Shown: positions 47,780 through 60,018, counted from the stretch's first letter. The stretch: DNA of 64,000 nucleotides from Welwitschia mirabilis (GCA_051453625.1 JBOZIK010000001.1:31732087-31796086); one strand, 5' to 3'. Translations and numbers: made by a program. Notes: a model not told the origin generated them from the sequence alone.

Positions 47780-49049
47780 TGTTGCGATGCCAAATTGTAG
47801 GAATCTGATGGTGTATTTTGAGTACTTTTTCAAGACATTTACACAGGCTTAGATGCAATACTAATGATTATAGAGATATAATAGGATTATCAATAAAACA
47901 TGCAATTCTTAGCATTTTTGGAGGTTTCTCAGGCTTATTCTAGTACTACAGACTTGGAAGAAGGACTCATCATGTAAAAGACTAACTGACCTTTGAGATT
48001 GAAGATAAGGAAGCCTATCATCCCTTATGTCATCTCCATGATAATCAAGATGATAGCACTATTAACATGGATAAAATCTATAGGGCTAACACTTACGCAT
48101 GAAGATGATGAAATAACTTTTGACAAATAATGACGTCCACTCTATCATCCTCATGATAGTGGATGATAGCTCTTTTTTTTACGGTTGGAAATAATTATCT
48201 TTGTAATGAGGTTAAGTGACCCATTTGGAATATTAGGGTTTCTTTTTTGACTTCTAGGGTTGAGTTTTTAAAACCCCATTGTAACACTATAAATACCCTT
48301 TCCCTCATTCATTTCTGTTTTCATATTTTATACCTGATAAGCTTGTGATGGAAGATTAAAGGATAAGAGGTTCATCTAATGACTACAGAAAGAAGTTTTC
48401 TTAGTGTTAGAATAAGTCTCTTTCATTAAGGTGCTACTATTTCATTGTAAGTGGATGTAAAGATTCTTGAATTAATCTAATTACTTTTTAAATTAATACA
48501 ATTTCTATTTTTATTTCAATTCTGTGTATGTTCCTTATGGTTTACATTGATCATAGTTTAAAGTGACCATTCTGTGATTTATCTAGATTATAAGAGAAAT
48601 CTTTATCAAGGTTATCCTCATTTAGTTTTAAATTTTCATTACTATTTCATTCCATTTCTCATTACATTTTATATCCTACTTAGTACATCTCATAGTTCAT
48701 ATTGATTAAGAATAAGTTGAGTACTCATATTAATTAATCTAAATTATAGAGAAGTTAGTTTTTATAATAGAAGAATTAGGAGCTAATAGAATTCATTTCA
48801 TTTTCATTTGTATTTCATTTATATTCACTTGAATTACATTTACTTTATTATTTACTTCCACTTATCATATGACAAAAAGACTAAAAATACCTTTGGAAAT
48901 AGATTCTCTAACTCTTATCCTAATGCCTTAATTGTGATTACGACATTTAGGTGAACTCCTGTCTATAGTTGCATGTGTTTTGCTATAAGTTATTTAATCT
49001 ACAAGTTTATGTAAAGAACTTTAGAATCACATAAATTCACACAGCAACA
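47780..49049 (+). mobile_element. 5' LTR of Athila-3
   Basis: 1,270 bp from TGTTGCGATGCC to ...CACAGCAACA, with the terminal inverted repeat TGTTGC/GCAACA. TATAAATA at 48288-48295 is the likely promoter. A hairpin with 7-bp arms, CTATCAT/ATGATAG, is at 48142-48159. Roughly 85% like the 3' LTR at 61877 by eye over the first 60 bp, so the insertion is old. Confidence 0.88.
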
Positions 49050-49052
49050 TTT

Positions 49053-49070
49053 TAGCACTATTTCTAGGGA
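49053..49070 (+). promoter_or_regulatory. Primer-binding site of Athila-3 (tRNA-Asp type)
   Basis: TAGCACTATTTCTAGGGA three bases after the LTR matches TGGCGCCGTTGCCGGGGA at 11 of 18. Six of the seven differences are C-to-T or G-to-A. Position and pattern make the assignment good despite low identity. Confidence 0.75.
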
Positions 49071-49220
49071 AGGCTGCAAGGAGCTAGAGAAACATCATTA
49101 ACTAGATAAGTACCTTGAATCTTTTTTTTCATATTATTGATTTAAATTAATACTATATTTTTAGTTTAGTTTAAAGTAAGCTTATTTCCATAAATTTTTT
49201 TCCATAACTTTTTAGGAATC

Positions 49221-49620
49221 TTATCATTCTCTCTATTATCCTAATGACATAGAGCATGATAGTTTCAGAAATTTTAAAATTTATTTCTACTTTTGCCATT
49301 TTTCTTGTATTTGGCATTCAATAATAAAGTACTATTGTATTCTTTGTCATCCCCACAACATACTAGATGATAGTATACTATTTTTTTTACATATTTTGTA
49401 ATTTTCCATTTTCGTAATTTTAAATAAATTGTTATTTTCTCTGTTATTTCCACAAAACTTTGAATGATACTCTATTTCTTTATTACTAGTAATTTTTCTT
49501 AGTTTCGGATTTCTATTACTACAATCATTATCCTCTCTGTCATCCACACGACTAGGTCAACAATGGTCTACTATTTTTTATTTTAGTATTTTATTTATTA
49601 TTTGAGCATGCAAGGAAATA
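49221..49620 (+). repeat. Degenerate ~97-bp tandem repeats in the Athila-3 leader
   Basis: Units starting at about 49341, 49439 and 49533 (and a weaker one near 49221) each open with T(C/T)TGT(C/T)AT followed by CC-ACA, then GATGATA(G/C)T-like text and a T-rich tail around TACTATTTTTT. Spacings are 98 and 94 bp. Each unit contains one TCATCC...GATGATAG inverted motif. No coding potential. Confidence 0.6.
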
Positions 49621-49639
49621 GTAAATTCTAGTAGGAAGA

Positions 49640-51319
49640 CAAAATACTAGATAAAACGAAACCTAATTAAAGAAAACATTAGAGATGGGTTATTCGACTT
49701 TAATTTAAATATAGATATGCACATCCAAGGTACACAAATTTCCAAAATTAAAAAATAAGATTTTTCTACTTTTATTATTTTAGAATCATATTTTGCAAAA
49801 GAAAATTATAGAATAGGAGTAGATCATGTTGTTTCTTCTTCAAATATGTTGAATGTATTAAAATATTTGTAAAACAAAATCAAGTTGCTTTGTCTAATAC
49901 TCCAATCATAATAGGAACTTCTTGTTCAAATGTAAATGCTACTCTTATAGATTTAATTGCCAATTTAAAATGTAAAATTTAGAATCCTTTTGATTTATCT
50001 TCCAAAGAGAATGTGAAATTAATAAATTTAAGTGCATATCCAATGTTTTTAGAGGAACCAGAAGAAGTTTCCTTCCAACATTTGGCTAACATTTAACAAC
50101 TTGTACTCATCTTAGAAAATGGGAAGAAATGTATTAATAACTATATCTATATGATTGTTTTTCTAGTTACACTTAGAGGAAGAAAAAAAATTGGCTTAAA
50201 ACTATCCCACATAAGAGTCTTAAATCTTAGAGTCAAGTACAAGAAGTATTTATCAAATGTTTTTTGAGTGAGAGTTTCATGAGAAAAAGAAGAAAAGTTG
50301 TAACAACTTTTAACAACAGCCTCATGAGAATTATGCAATAACCTATGAACATTTTATCATAGTGATCATTCCAATCCCATTGATGAATTTCGTAAGAAAG
50401 AGCTAGTTGATCATTTCTATAGTGGATTCTATGCTCTAACTAAGAAACTTGTGGATTTTTCTTATGAAGGAAACTTGTTGAATTTATGCCTTGATGATGC
50501 ATCGGGTATATTAGAAAATTTAATAGAAATAAGTCAAACTTATTCTAAATCCACTAAATAAAATTGCATTGTAGGTCATCTAAAATATTTAAAGAAAGTA
50601 AAACATGATAAGAAAGAAGAAAGAGAGGACTCAACTAACTTGATGAAAGATTTTACTACTACTTTAGAGAAGTATACACAAATGATAGTTGATGCAAAAG
50701 TGGTAAAGAATTAAAACTCAACTTCAAATTGTGAAATTTGTAAAGATGACTTTCATCCAACAAAAAAAAGCCCTTTGTTACCAACTTGTAAGGAAAGGAT
50801 GTTTAAGGAGGTGTGTGCTTTCAACCAAAGAACACCCAATTTTAAAATCCAAGCATGAATTTAATAAATACTAGGTGGACAACCTCAATGGAAACCTTTT
50901 GAAAATAGATTCAGAAATTCCAACTTTCAACCTAATTTTCAAGAAAATCAGAATGATCCACTTAGAGAATCCATAGAAGAGATGAGAAAAATATAAGATA
51001 AAACTAATAGCAACATTGAAAACTTATGAATGTGCTTCAACAAACAATGCTTGCCAATCAAAGATCACAAGGGTCTCTTGCATCTCAATCATTGCCTAAT
51101 CCAAATGAAGTTAGAAGGGATTTGAAAATGGTAACAAGAAGTGGAAATGATACAACACCTTATACCTATGAGATTTCAACTTCAAAAAATAATAAAATAA
51201 ATGAGGAAGATGATGTTGAAATTTTAGATTCATATAACCTTCCATCAACATCACTTACTAAATCCTCCACTAAAAATACTTCACAAGAGAATAAAGGAAA
51301 GAAATCATCCACTCCTTGA
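49640..51319 (+). pseudogene. Athila-3: gag relic
   Basis: Follows the leader. Blocks: ENVKLINLSAYPMFLEEPEE near 50010-50070, a capsid region near 50180-50560 that includes YEHFYHSDHSNPIDEFRKKE-like text and LVDHFYSGFYALTKKLVDF, then CEICKDDFHPTK..LLPTC (50736-50790), the degraded zinc finger before the C-terminal part. An open frame at 51026-51319 carries NVLQQTMLANQRSQGSLASQ, MVTRSGNDTTPYTYE and the acidic EEDDVEILDSYN. Layout and wording fit Athila gag. Several stops and shifts. Confidence 0.75.
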
Positions 51320-51479
51320 CTTAATTGATTAAATACAAATCTTACTTTTGATGAACACCTAAAAGCTTTGATGCAAGAAGTAAATATCAACTTACGCTTT
51401 TGGAAACTCTTGCAAAAAAATTATAAATATTTTAAATTATAGAAGGATTTAATAATAAAAAAGCAAAAATGTATCATTC

Positions 51480-51835
51480 CTAGCAAAGTTTTTTTTAATT
51501 TAATCTCTTTTTAACTTAGTCATGCAAAAATGTCCTAAATTCAAAGACCTTAGAGCTGCAACTATGAGTGCTACCTTAGAAGGAAATAAAAGAATTCAAA
51601 GATCTCTAATTGACATAAGAGCAAGTGTAAATATAATGCCTCTCTATATATGTAAGAGACTTGGGTTAGAAAATAGAATAGAACCTACAACAATCATCTT
51701 AGAATTAGCTGGTATCTCAATTAAGAAATCATTAGGAATTATCAAAGACCTAGTTATCCAAATTGAGGAAGCTTTTTAACCCATAGATGTTTTCATAATT
51801 AAGATAGAACATATAGAGGATATCCACTTCTTTTA
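51480..51835 (+). pseudogene. Athila-3: protease relic
   Basis: An open frame 51522-51779 reads KFKDLRAATMSATLEGNKRI, SLIDIRASVNIMPLYICKRL and ELAGISIKKSLGIIKDLVI. In Athila the active site is DLGAS-like; here it reads DIRA (51612-51623), so the Gly is Arg. The flap region and the C-terminal hydrophobic strand are present. It lies between gag and RT as expected for a gag-pol arrangement. Confidence 0.82.
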
Positions 51836-51989
51836 GAAAGAGCCTTTTGTGCAACTACTCATTGTATCATTGACACACGATCCGAGATGATGAGATACCA
51901 TTTTAGCAATAGATAAATTACTATTAGAGTTTTAATGCTATTGAAAAAGACACAAGAACTGAGTTTAACTTTGAATATGAATTAAAACC

Positions 51990-53700
51990 AACTTTTTTTC
52001 TACAACATCAACCAATTGAAGAGAGATTAATCATGCTACATAAGCTAACTTTGTACGATGATCCCACTGAAACACACTATCTTAAGTCTAAGAATGAAGA
52101 ACATATAAATTGGAAAGAAACTCAACATTTTTATTTGGTAGAAAAACTTTTTATAGAGTGTCATCCCACGTTTATCATCCCCATTATAGACAGGATGATA
52201 ACTCAAAATACCACCCTTGAACTTAAGAAATTACCCCAAGGTTAAAAATATATTTTTCTTTTTGAAAATCAAATGAAACCCCTAATAATCATTGATCTTC
52301 TCACTCCTTAATAAGAATTAAACTTGATCTCATTCTTAATTTTGAAAGAAAATGCCTTTGCTTAGACACATAAAGACTTATTTTCCATTCCTCTTTCTAT
52401 AGTTTAACATAAGATTTACCTTGAAGATAATGCTAAACCTGTTAGGTAGCCCTAAAGAATACTCAATTTGATCTTAAACAAATCATTAAAGATGAAATCA
52501 TTAAACTTATAGATGTTAGAATCATACATGCCATATCCAATAGTAAGTGGGTTAGTCTTTTAACAGTAGTTCCAAAGAAGGAGGGAAAATGGAAAATGTG
52601 CATCGATTTTAATGAAGTTACTAAAAAGGATTATTATCCTTTACCCTTTCTTGATCAATTATTTGATATAATCCAAGGTTATTCTTACTATTATTTTCTT
52701 AATGGGTATAGTGGCTATAATCAAATTTCTATAGCAAATGAAGACCAAGCTAAAACCATATTCACCTCACTCTTTGGAACCTCTACTTTTAGATGAATGC
52801 ACTTTGGACTTTGTAATGCCCCTGAAACCTTTCAATAAGCCATGATGGGGATCTTTTCTGATATGATAGATGATTCTATTAAAATTTTTATGGATTACTT
52901 CTCCATCTTTAGTGATACTTTTGAACAAACTATAGAGAAATTATAAAAAATCTTAGATTGATGTATTCAGAGTGACTTATATTTAAGTTGAAAAAAGAGT
53001 TTTCTCCTTATCAAACATGGAATTGTTTTAGGTCATCACATTTCAAAAGAAGGGATTAGCATGGACCCCACAAAAGTGGATATCATTGAAAACCTTAACC
53101 CTCCAACTAATGTTAAACAAATTAGACTTTCCTTGTTCATGCTAGTTTTTATTGATGATGCATTCATGATTATGCTAGAATTTATAAACCTCTCCACTCA
53201 TTACTTGAAAAAGATGATAAATTTAATTAAAAGGATTCATGTCAACTTGCTTTTAAAACTCTTAAAGTAAACATTTCTTCTGAACCTATTGTCATAGGTC
53301 CCGATTAAAGTAAAGATTTTGAACTTATAAGTAATACAAGCAACATTGCTGTAAAGGCTGAGGAGGGGGTGTGTGTTCTTGGCCAAAAGTATGAAAATGG
53401 TTTCAAAGTCATGTCTTATCTTAGTAAAACCTTTTCCTAAATCCAATCCAACTATATAACTACTGAGAGAGAAATGCTTATCATTAGATTTTTCTTAGAT
53501 CATCTTGAACATTACCTTCTTAGTTTTCACATCAATGTTTACACAGATCATGTAGCCATCCGCTATCTCATGATTAAAAAAGACTCTAGTGCTAGACTTA
53601 TTAGGTAAATCTTTCTCATGCAAGAATTTAATCTTACTATTATTGATAAGACTGGAGAACATAACAGTTTTGCTAATCATCTATCTCTACTTTCTTGCTC
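51990..53700 (+). pseudogene. Athila-3: reverse transcriptase and RNase H, copy 1
   Basis: A linker (51990-52430) leads to RT: SNSKWVSLLTVVPKKEGKWK and MCIDFNEVTKKDYYPLPFLD (52538-52658), GYSGYNQISIANEDQAKTIF, FGLCNAPETFQ near 52806, and the catalytic region IKIFMDYFSIFSDTFEQ, where FMDD reads FMDY (52887-52898), losing the second Asp. RNase H: VLGQKYENGFKVMSYLSKTF (53371-53430), NYITTEREMLIIRFFLDHLE, INVYTDHVAIRYLMIKKDSS and FANHLSLLSC ending ~53700. Cleaner than copy 2 and with longer open stretches. Confidence 0.88.
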
Positions 53701-55130
53701 TCATAATGATGTTCCCATTAATGACTCTTTTCTTGATGAAGAACTCTTTGCAATTAAACAACTTTATGCTATCTCATCTTCTCATCTCGCTCCTTGGTAT
53801 GCTAATATCATGAACTACCTTGTGACTATGAAAATGCCTCAGCATTGGAACCATAACCAATGTAAAATTTTTCTCCATAGGATCAGTGACTATGAGTGAA
53901 ATGAACATCATCTCTACAGACGCTGCAAAGATCAAATCATGCGTAAGTATGTACTTGAGTGGGAAACCTTAGAAATCCTAAAACTTTGCCATGAAGGAGT
54001 ATGTAAGAAACACTTTAGTGGTCAAGACCATCATGAAAATTCTTCACTCTAGATTTTATTAGCTTACTTTTTTTAAGGATTCATATGACTTTGCTAGAAG
54101 GTGCGATGCATGTCAATGTTATGATAGTCTAACTTATTTTTATCATATGCTCTTTAAACCTATACTTAAATGTAAACCTTTTGATTAGTGGGGAACTAAC
54201 TTTGTACGCCCTATTACACCACCTTATCATGACAAAAATTATATTCTTATCACTATTGATTATGTTACTAAGTGGGCAAAAGATATTCCTACTATAAAAA
54301 ATGATGTCAGAACCATTTGCAACTTTGTTTAAACTCATATCTTTTAATGTTTTAGTTTTCCACAAATTATTATTAGTAATCAAGAAATTCATTTCATTAA
54401 TTACCTTTTTTGAAAACTTCTTTTATCCATTGGTGTTGAATATAGAATTGCTTGTGCCTATCATCTTTAAACTAATGAACAAGCTGAAAACACAAATAGA
54501 GAAATAAAAAAGATTATTTAAAAATTAGTCTCTATTAATAGAAAAACTTGGTCTTTAAAACTTAATGATATTCTTTTTGCTTATCATACTAATGGGCAAA
54601 ATTATCCAGGTTTCTCACCATATAAACTTGTGTATGAAAAAATTTGTATTTTACCAGTTAATGTTTGTTATAATTTTTATTAATTCACTAATCAACTTAA
54701 TCTTGTAGACTTGAATGACATCCTTAAAACTTGATTAGTCCAACTTGACCATCTAGATGAAAACCGTACTCATGCTTTACATCATCAACTCATTCATAAA
54801 GCTCAAGCCAAGTTCAAACATGATTAAAAAAATTATTCATAAGTAGTTTGAACTTAGTCAACTTATTCTTTTGTATAACCTCTAAGTACAATTTTTTCAC
54901 AACAAGTTAACTTCTAAATGATTGGATTCTTATCTTATAAAAAAAGTACATTCAAATGGCTTAGTTGAAATCTTTGATCCAATACTAAAGAAATTCAAAA
55001 AGTTAATGGACAAAGGTTAAAACTTTATGAGTCATCTTATGATGAAACCTTAAACATGATAGAAGCACTTGTTTTGGAAGCCTCTCTTAATGAAAAGGAC
55101 CTTTCTTTTGTTATTGTCTAAATTTCTTCT
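53701..55130 (+). pseudogene. Athila-3: integrase, copy 1
   Basis: Zinc region near 53935-54120 (RKYVLEWETLEILKLCHEGV, then a shifted RRCDACQ-like piece). Catalytic core: NYILITIDYVTKWAKDI near 54239-54290 (first Asp kept), IIISNQEIHFINYLF near 54361-54410 (second Asp is Asn), CAYHL.TNEQAENTNREIKK near 54450-54510 (Glu kept). Then LNDILFAYHTNGQNYPGFSP and LVYEKICILPVN (54560-54660), LDHLDENRTHALHHQLIHKA (54739-54800) and a C-terminal tail ending near 55120. Followed by ~300 bp of shared downstream sequence to the gap at 55444. Confidence 0.84.
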
Positions 55131-55543
55131 TAACTCATTCCTCAGGTAATTGTCATGTTATCACTTTTAGCTTGGCATATGTATTTACTTATGGAGTTTT
55201 CATGTTTAATAATATTTTACTTAGGCATTTAGAGGATAAGATTGACTTCATCCAATCTTTAGACCTTCATATGTCTATAAACTTTATTTTGAAGGAAGAT
55301 GCTTTGGTTCTTTTATTCTCTTTCAATGGTGTACATAATTAGTTATTTTTACATGTTCTTACTTTATTACTCATCTCATTACTTTGCTTTTATCCTTATA
55401 AGTACTTAGTCATGTGGAATGTTTTTCAAAAAAAAACCAAAAANNNNNNNNNNNNNNNNNNNNNNNNNNNNNNNNNNNNNNNNNNNNNNNNNNNNNNNNN
55501 NNNNNNNNNNNNNNNNNNNNNNNNNNNNNNNNNNNNNNNNNNN

Positions 55544-57345
55544 ATTGTTTTTACAACATCAACCAATTGAAAAGAAATTAATCACACTACATGAACCAAA
55601 TTTATATGATAACCCCCACTAAAATACATTGTCTTAAGTCTTAGGATGAAAAACACACTAACTACAAAGAAACTCAAGATTTTTATTTGATAGAAAAGGT
55701 TTTTGTAGAGTATCATCTCACATAGGTCATCCCTATAACAGATGGGACGATAGCTCAAAATATCAGCCTTAAACTTNNNNNNNNNNNNNNNNNNNNNNNN
55801 NNNNNNNNNNNNNNNNNNNNNNNNNNNNNNNNNNNNNNNNNNNNNNNNNNNNNNNNNNNNNNNNNNNNNNNNNNNNCCCACTAAAATACATTGTCTTAAG
55901 TCTTAGGATGAAAAACACATAATTGCAAAGAAACTCAAGATTTTTATTTGATAGAAAATGTTTTTGTAGAGTATCATCTCACATAGGTCATCCCTATAAC
56001 AGATGGGACGATAGCTCCAAATATCAGCCTTAAACTTAAGAAATTACCTCAAGAGATGTAGCTACCATTCCTCTTTCCATAGTTTAACATCAAATTTACC
56101 TTGAAGATAATAATAAACCTATTAGTCATCCCTAAAGAAGACTCAATCTGGTCCTTAAACAAATTGTTAAAGATGAAATCATTAAACTTATGGATGCTGG
56201 AATCATATATATCATATCCAATAGTGACTAGATTAGTCCTTTAATAGTAGTTATAAAAATGGGAGAAAATGAAGAATTTGCATTAATTTTAGAAAACTTA
56301 ATGAGGTCATTAAAAAGGATCATTACCCTTTACCTTTTCTTGATCAAGTACTTGATAGAATTCAAGGTTATGCCTACTATTGTTTTCATGATGGGTATAG
56401 TGACTATAATCAAAACTATATAGTAAGTGAAGACTAAGCTAAAACCACTTTTACTTCATCCTTTAGAACTTTTACTTTTAAACAAATGCCCTTTGGACTT
56501 TGTGATACCCCTAGAACCTTTCAATGAGTCATGAGGGGGACCTTTTCAATGACTTCTCCATCTTTGGTGATACTTTTGAATAAACTATAGAGAGATTAGA
56601 AAAAGTTCTAGATTGATGTATTAAGAGTGCTTTACATTTGAGTTGGAAAATGAATTTTATCCTTCTCAAATATATAATTTTTAAGTTATTACATTTCAAA
56701 ATAAGGAATTAGAATGAACCCCATAAAAGTTAATGTCATTAAAAACTCTAGTCCTTCAACTAATGATAAACAAGTTAGATCTTTTCTTAGTTACGCTATT
56801 TTTGTTTGATAATTCATTTATGATTATGTCAAAATTTATAAATCTCTTTACTCCTTACTAAAAAAAGATGTTAAATTCAATTAGAATAATTCATGCTAAC
56901 TTGCTTTTAAAACTCTAAAAAAAAACATTTCTTTTGAACCTATTGTCATAGGTCCCCGTTGGAGTAAAAACTTTGAACTTATGTGTGATGTAATCAACAT
57001 TATTGTAGGGGTGGTTCTTGGTCAAAAATGTAAAAAAAAAATTTTAAATTTATATCTTATCTTAGTAAAAATTTATTCTCAACCCAATCCAACTACACTA
57101 TTACTGAGAGAGAAATGCTTTCTGTTATCTTTTGTCTAGATCATCTTCGACATTATCTTCTTAGCTTTTACATCGATGTTTATACAAATCATGAAGCCAT
57201 TTTCTATCTTATGACTAAAAAATAATATAGTTCCAAACTTATTAGGTGGATTCTTCTCATGTAAGAATTTAATCTCATCATCATTGCTAAAGATGAAAAA
57301 CATAATAATGTTGTCGATCATCTATCTCAACTTTCTTGATCTCAT
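55544..57345 (+). pseudogene. Athila-3: linker, reverse transcriptase and RNase H, copy 2
   Basis: Repeats the content of 51990-53700 at roughly 80-85% identity. It starts after a 100-N gap with the same linker (ACAACATCAACCAATTGAA), then RT from ~56170. About 34 bp are missing at ~56546 relative to copy 1, removing the strand before the catalytic loop; the loop itself reads NDFS, so the first Asp is Asn. RNase H is scattered to 57345. The gap at 55777-55876 has the same ~162 bp on both sides. More degraded than copy 1. Confidence 0.8.
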
Positions 57346-59099
57346 GATGAACTTCTGATTAATGAATCTTTTGTAGATGAATAACTCTTTACAATTAAGT
57401 AACTTTATGCTATCTCTAATACTCATCCCACTCCTTGGTATGCTAATATTATGAACTATCTTATTAATANNNNNNNNNNNNNNNNNNNNNNNNNNNNNNN
57501 NNNNNNNNNNNNNNNNNNNNNNNNNNNNNNNNNNNNNNNNNNNNNNNNNNNNNNNNNNNNNNNNNNNNNTTTTATAATTAACTAACTTTATGCTATCTCT
57601 AATACTCATCCCACTCCTTGGTATTCTAATATTATAAACTATATTATTAATATAAAAACTCCTTAGCATTGGAACCATAGCCAATGTAAATCTTTTCTCC
57701 ATAGGATCGGTGACTATGGGTGAAGTGAACACCATCTCTATAGATGTTGTAAAGATTAAATTATGCATAAGTATGTACCTGAGTGGGAAGATTTAAAAAT
57801 CCTAAAACTNNNNNNNNNNNNNNNNNNNNNNNNNNNNNNNNNNNNNNNNNNNNNNNNNNNNNNNNNNNNNNNNNNNNNNNNNNNNNNNNNNNNNNNNNNN
57901 NNNNNNNNNTGCATAAGTATGTACCTGAGTGGGAAGATTTAGAAATCCTAAAACTTTGCCATGATGGAATATGTGGAGCATACTTTAGTGGCTAAAAACC
58001 ACGATGAAAATTCTTCACTCTGGTTTTTATTAGCCTACTCTTTTTAAGAATTCCTTTAACTTTTCTAGATGGTGTAATGCATGTTAATATTATGGTAACC
58101 TCTCTTATTTTTAAGATATGCCCCTCAAATGTATATTTGAACATGAACCTTTTGATTATTAGGAAATTAATTTTATAGGCTGAATTACACCACCTTTCCA
58201 TGATAAGAATTATATCCTTATAGTAGTATATTATATTACTAAGTGGGTAGGACCTATTCCTACTATCAAAAATGATGTTCAAACTATTTGAAACTTTATT
58301 AGACCTTATATTTTTCAATGTTTTGGTCTTTCACGAATTATCATTAGTGATAAGAGAACTTATTTTATTAATTACCTCTTTAGTAAACTTCATTTATTCA
58401 TTGGAATTGAAAATAAAATTGCTTATGCCTATCATTCTAAAACTAATGGACAAGATGAAAATGTAAATAGAGAAATTAAAAAGATGCTTCAGAAATTAGT
58501 CTCTATCAATATAAAAACATGGTCCTTTAAACTTAATGACATTTTTTAAGCTTACCATACTAGTTGGCATAACTCTCTAAGTTTCTCACCATATGAACAT
58601 ATGTATAGCAAAGTTTATATTCTACTAGTTGATGTTTGCTGTAATGCTTATTGATCCAACCATTTACTTAACCTTGTAGACTTGAATAACATTCTTAAGA
58701 TTGAATTAGCCTAACTTGATCATTTAGATGAAAACATACTCATGCTTTACATCATTAACTCATTCATAAAACTCAAGCTAAGTTTAGACATGATAATAAG
58801 ATTATTCATAAGTAGTTTAAACCTAGTTAACTTGTTCTTTTATATAACATCCTAGTACACATTTTGTATAATAAATTAACTTCTAAATGGTTAGGTCCTT
58901 ATCTTATAGAAAAGTACACTCAAATGGATCAGTTAAGGTTTCTTATTCAAACACTATAGAAAATCAAAAGGTTAATGGACAAAGGTTAAAAATTTATAAG
59001 TGATCTCCTGATGAAACCTTAAACATAATAGAGGCAATTATTTTTGAAGCCCCTCTTAATGAGGAGAACTTTTCTTTTGCCATTATCTAAATTCATTAT
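57346..59099 (+). pseudogene. Athila-3: integrase, copy 2
   Basis: Repeats 53701-55130. Zinc region near 57764-58010 (HKYVPEWEDLEILKLCHDGI, split by a 100-N gap at 57810-57909 with 46 bp repeated on both sides). Core: NYILIVVYYITKWVG near 58209 (first Asp is Tyr), RIIISDKRTYFINYLFSK near 58330 (second Asp kept), AYAYHSKTNGQDENVNREIK near 58425-58480. C-terminal blocks AYHTSWHNSLSFSPYEHMY and LDHLDEN follow. The gap 57470-57569 is also flanked by an ~82-bp repeat. Confidence 0.82.
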
Positions 59100-59953
59100 T
59101 AACTCATTCTTTAGGTAAACATCATGTTATCACTTGAGTATTTTTCACTTGACATATGTATTTTACTTATGAATTTTTCATGATTAATAATATTTTACTT
59201 AGGAATTTAGATGATAATATTGGCTTTATTCAATCTTTATACATTTGTATATCTATGAANNNNNNNNNNNNNNNNNNNNNNNNNNNNNNNNNNNNNNNNN
59301 NNNNNNNNNNNNNNNNNNNNNNNNNNNNNNNNNNNNNNNNNNNNNNNNNNNNNNNNNNNNNNNNNNNNNNNNNNNNNNNNNNNNNNNNNNNNNNNNNNNN
59401 NNNNNNNNNNNNNNNNNNNNNNNNNNNNNNNNNNNNNNNNNNNNNNNNNNNNNNNNNNNNNNNNNNNNNNNNNNNNNNNNNNNNNNNNNNNNNNNNNNNN
59501 NNNNNNNNNNNNNNNNNNNNNNNNNNNNNNNNNNNNNNNNNNNNNNNNNNNNNNNNNNNNNNNNNNNNNNNNNNNNNNNNNNNNNNNNNNNNNNNNNNNN
59601 NNNNNNNNNNNNNNNNNNNNNNNNNNNNNNNNNNNNNNNNNNNNNNNNNNNNNNNNNNNNNNNNNNNNNNNNNNNNNNNNNNNNNNNNNNNNAGGTAAAA
59701 ATCATGTTATCACTTGAGTATTTTTCACTTGAAATATGTATTTTACTTAGGAATTTAGATGATAATATTGGCTTCATTCAATCTTTATACATTCGTATAT
59801 CTATGAACTTAATTTTAAAGGGAGATGCGTTAGTTATTTTATTCTCTTTCAATGGTGTAAGCAATTAGTTGTTTTTGCATGTTCTTAGTATGTACTTATC
59901 TCATTACTTTACTTTTATTCTTACAAGTACTTGATCATGTGAAATTTTACTTA
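59100..59953 (+). repeat. Downstream-of-integrase segment, repeated around a 433-N gap
   Basis: 59113-59259 and 59693-59810 are near-identical except that the second lacks ~32 bp, and both match the segment after copy 1 (55150-55330). It contains no stable frame: the long frames across the gap 59260-59692 are runs of X. Either a third partial copy or the same sequence assembled twice. Confidence 0.7.
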
Positions 59954-60017
<64 letters not shown>

Positions 60018-60018
60018 G
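59954..60018. repeat. (GA)n microsatellite
   Basis: About 65 bp of GA repeats with two AAAG interruptions. The Arg-Glu and Ser-Leu peptides it would encode are not genes. Confidence 0.97.

Noticed and set aside
59156-59868. Frames of 174-207 codons at 59156-59868
   Set aside because: They span the 433-N gap; flanking peptides are retroelement non-coding sequence.
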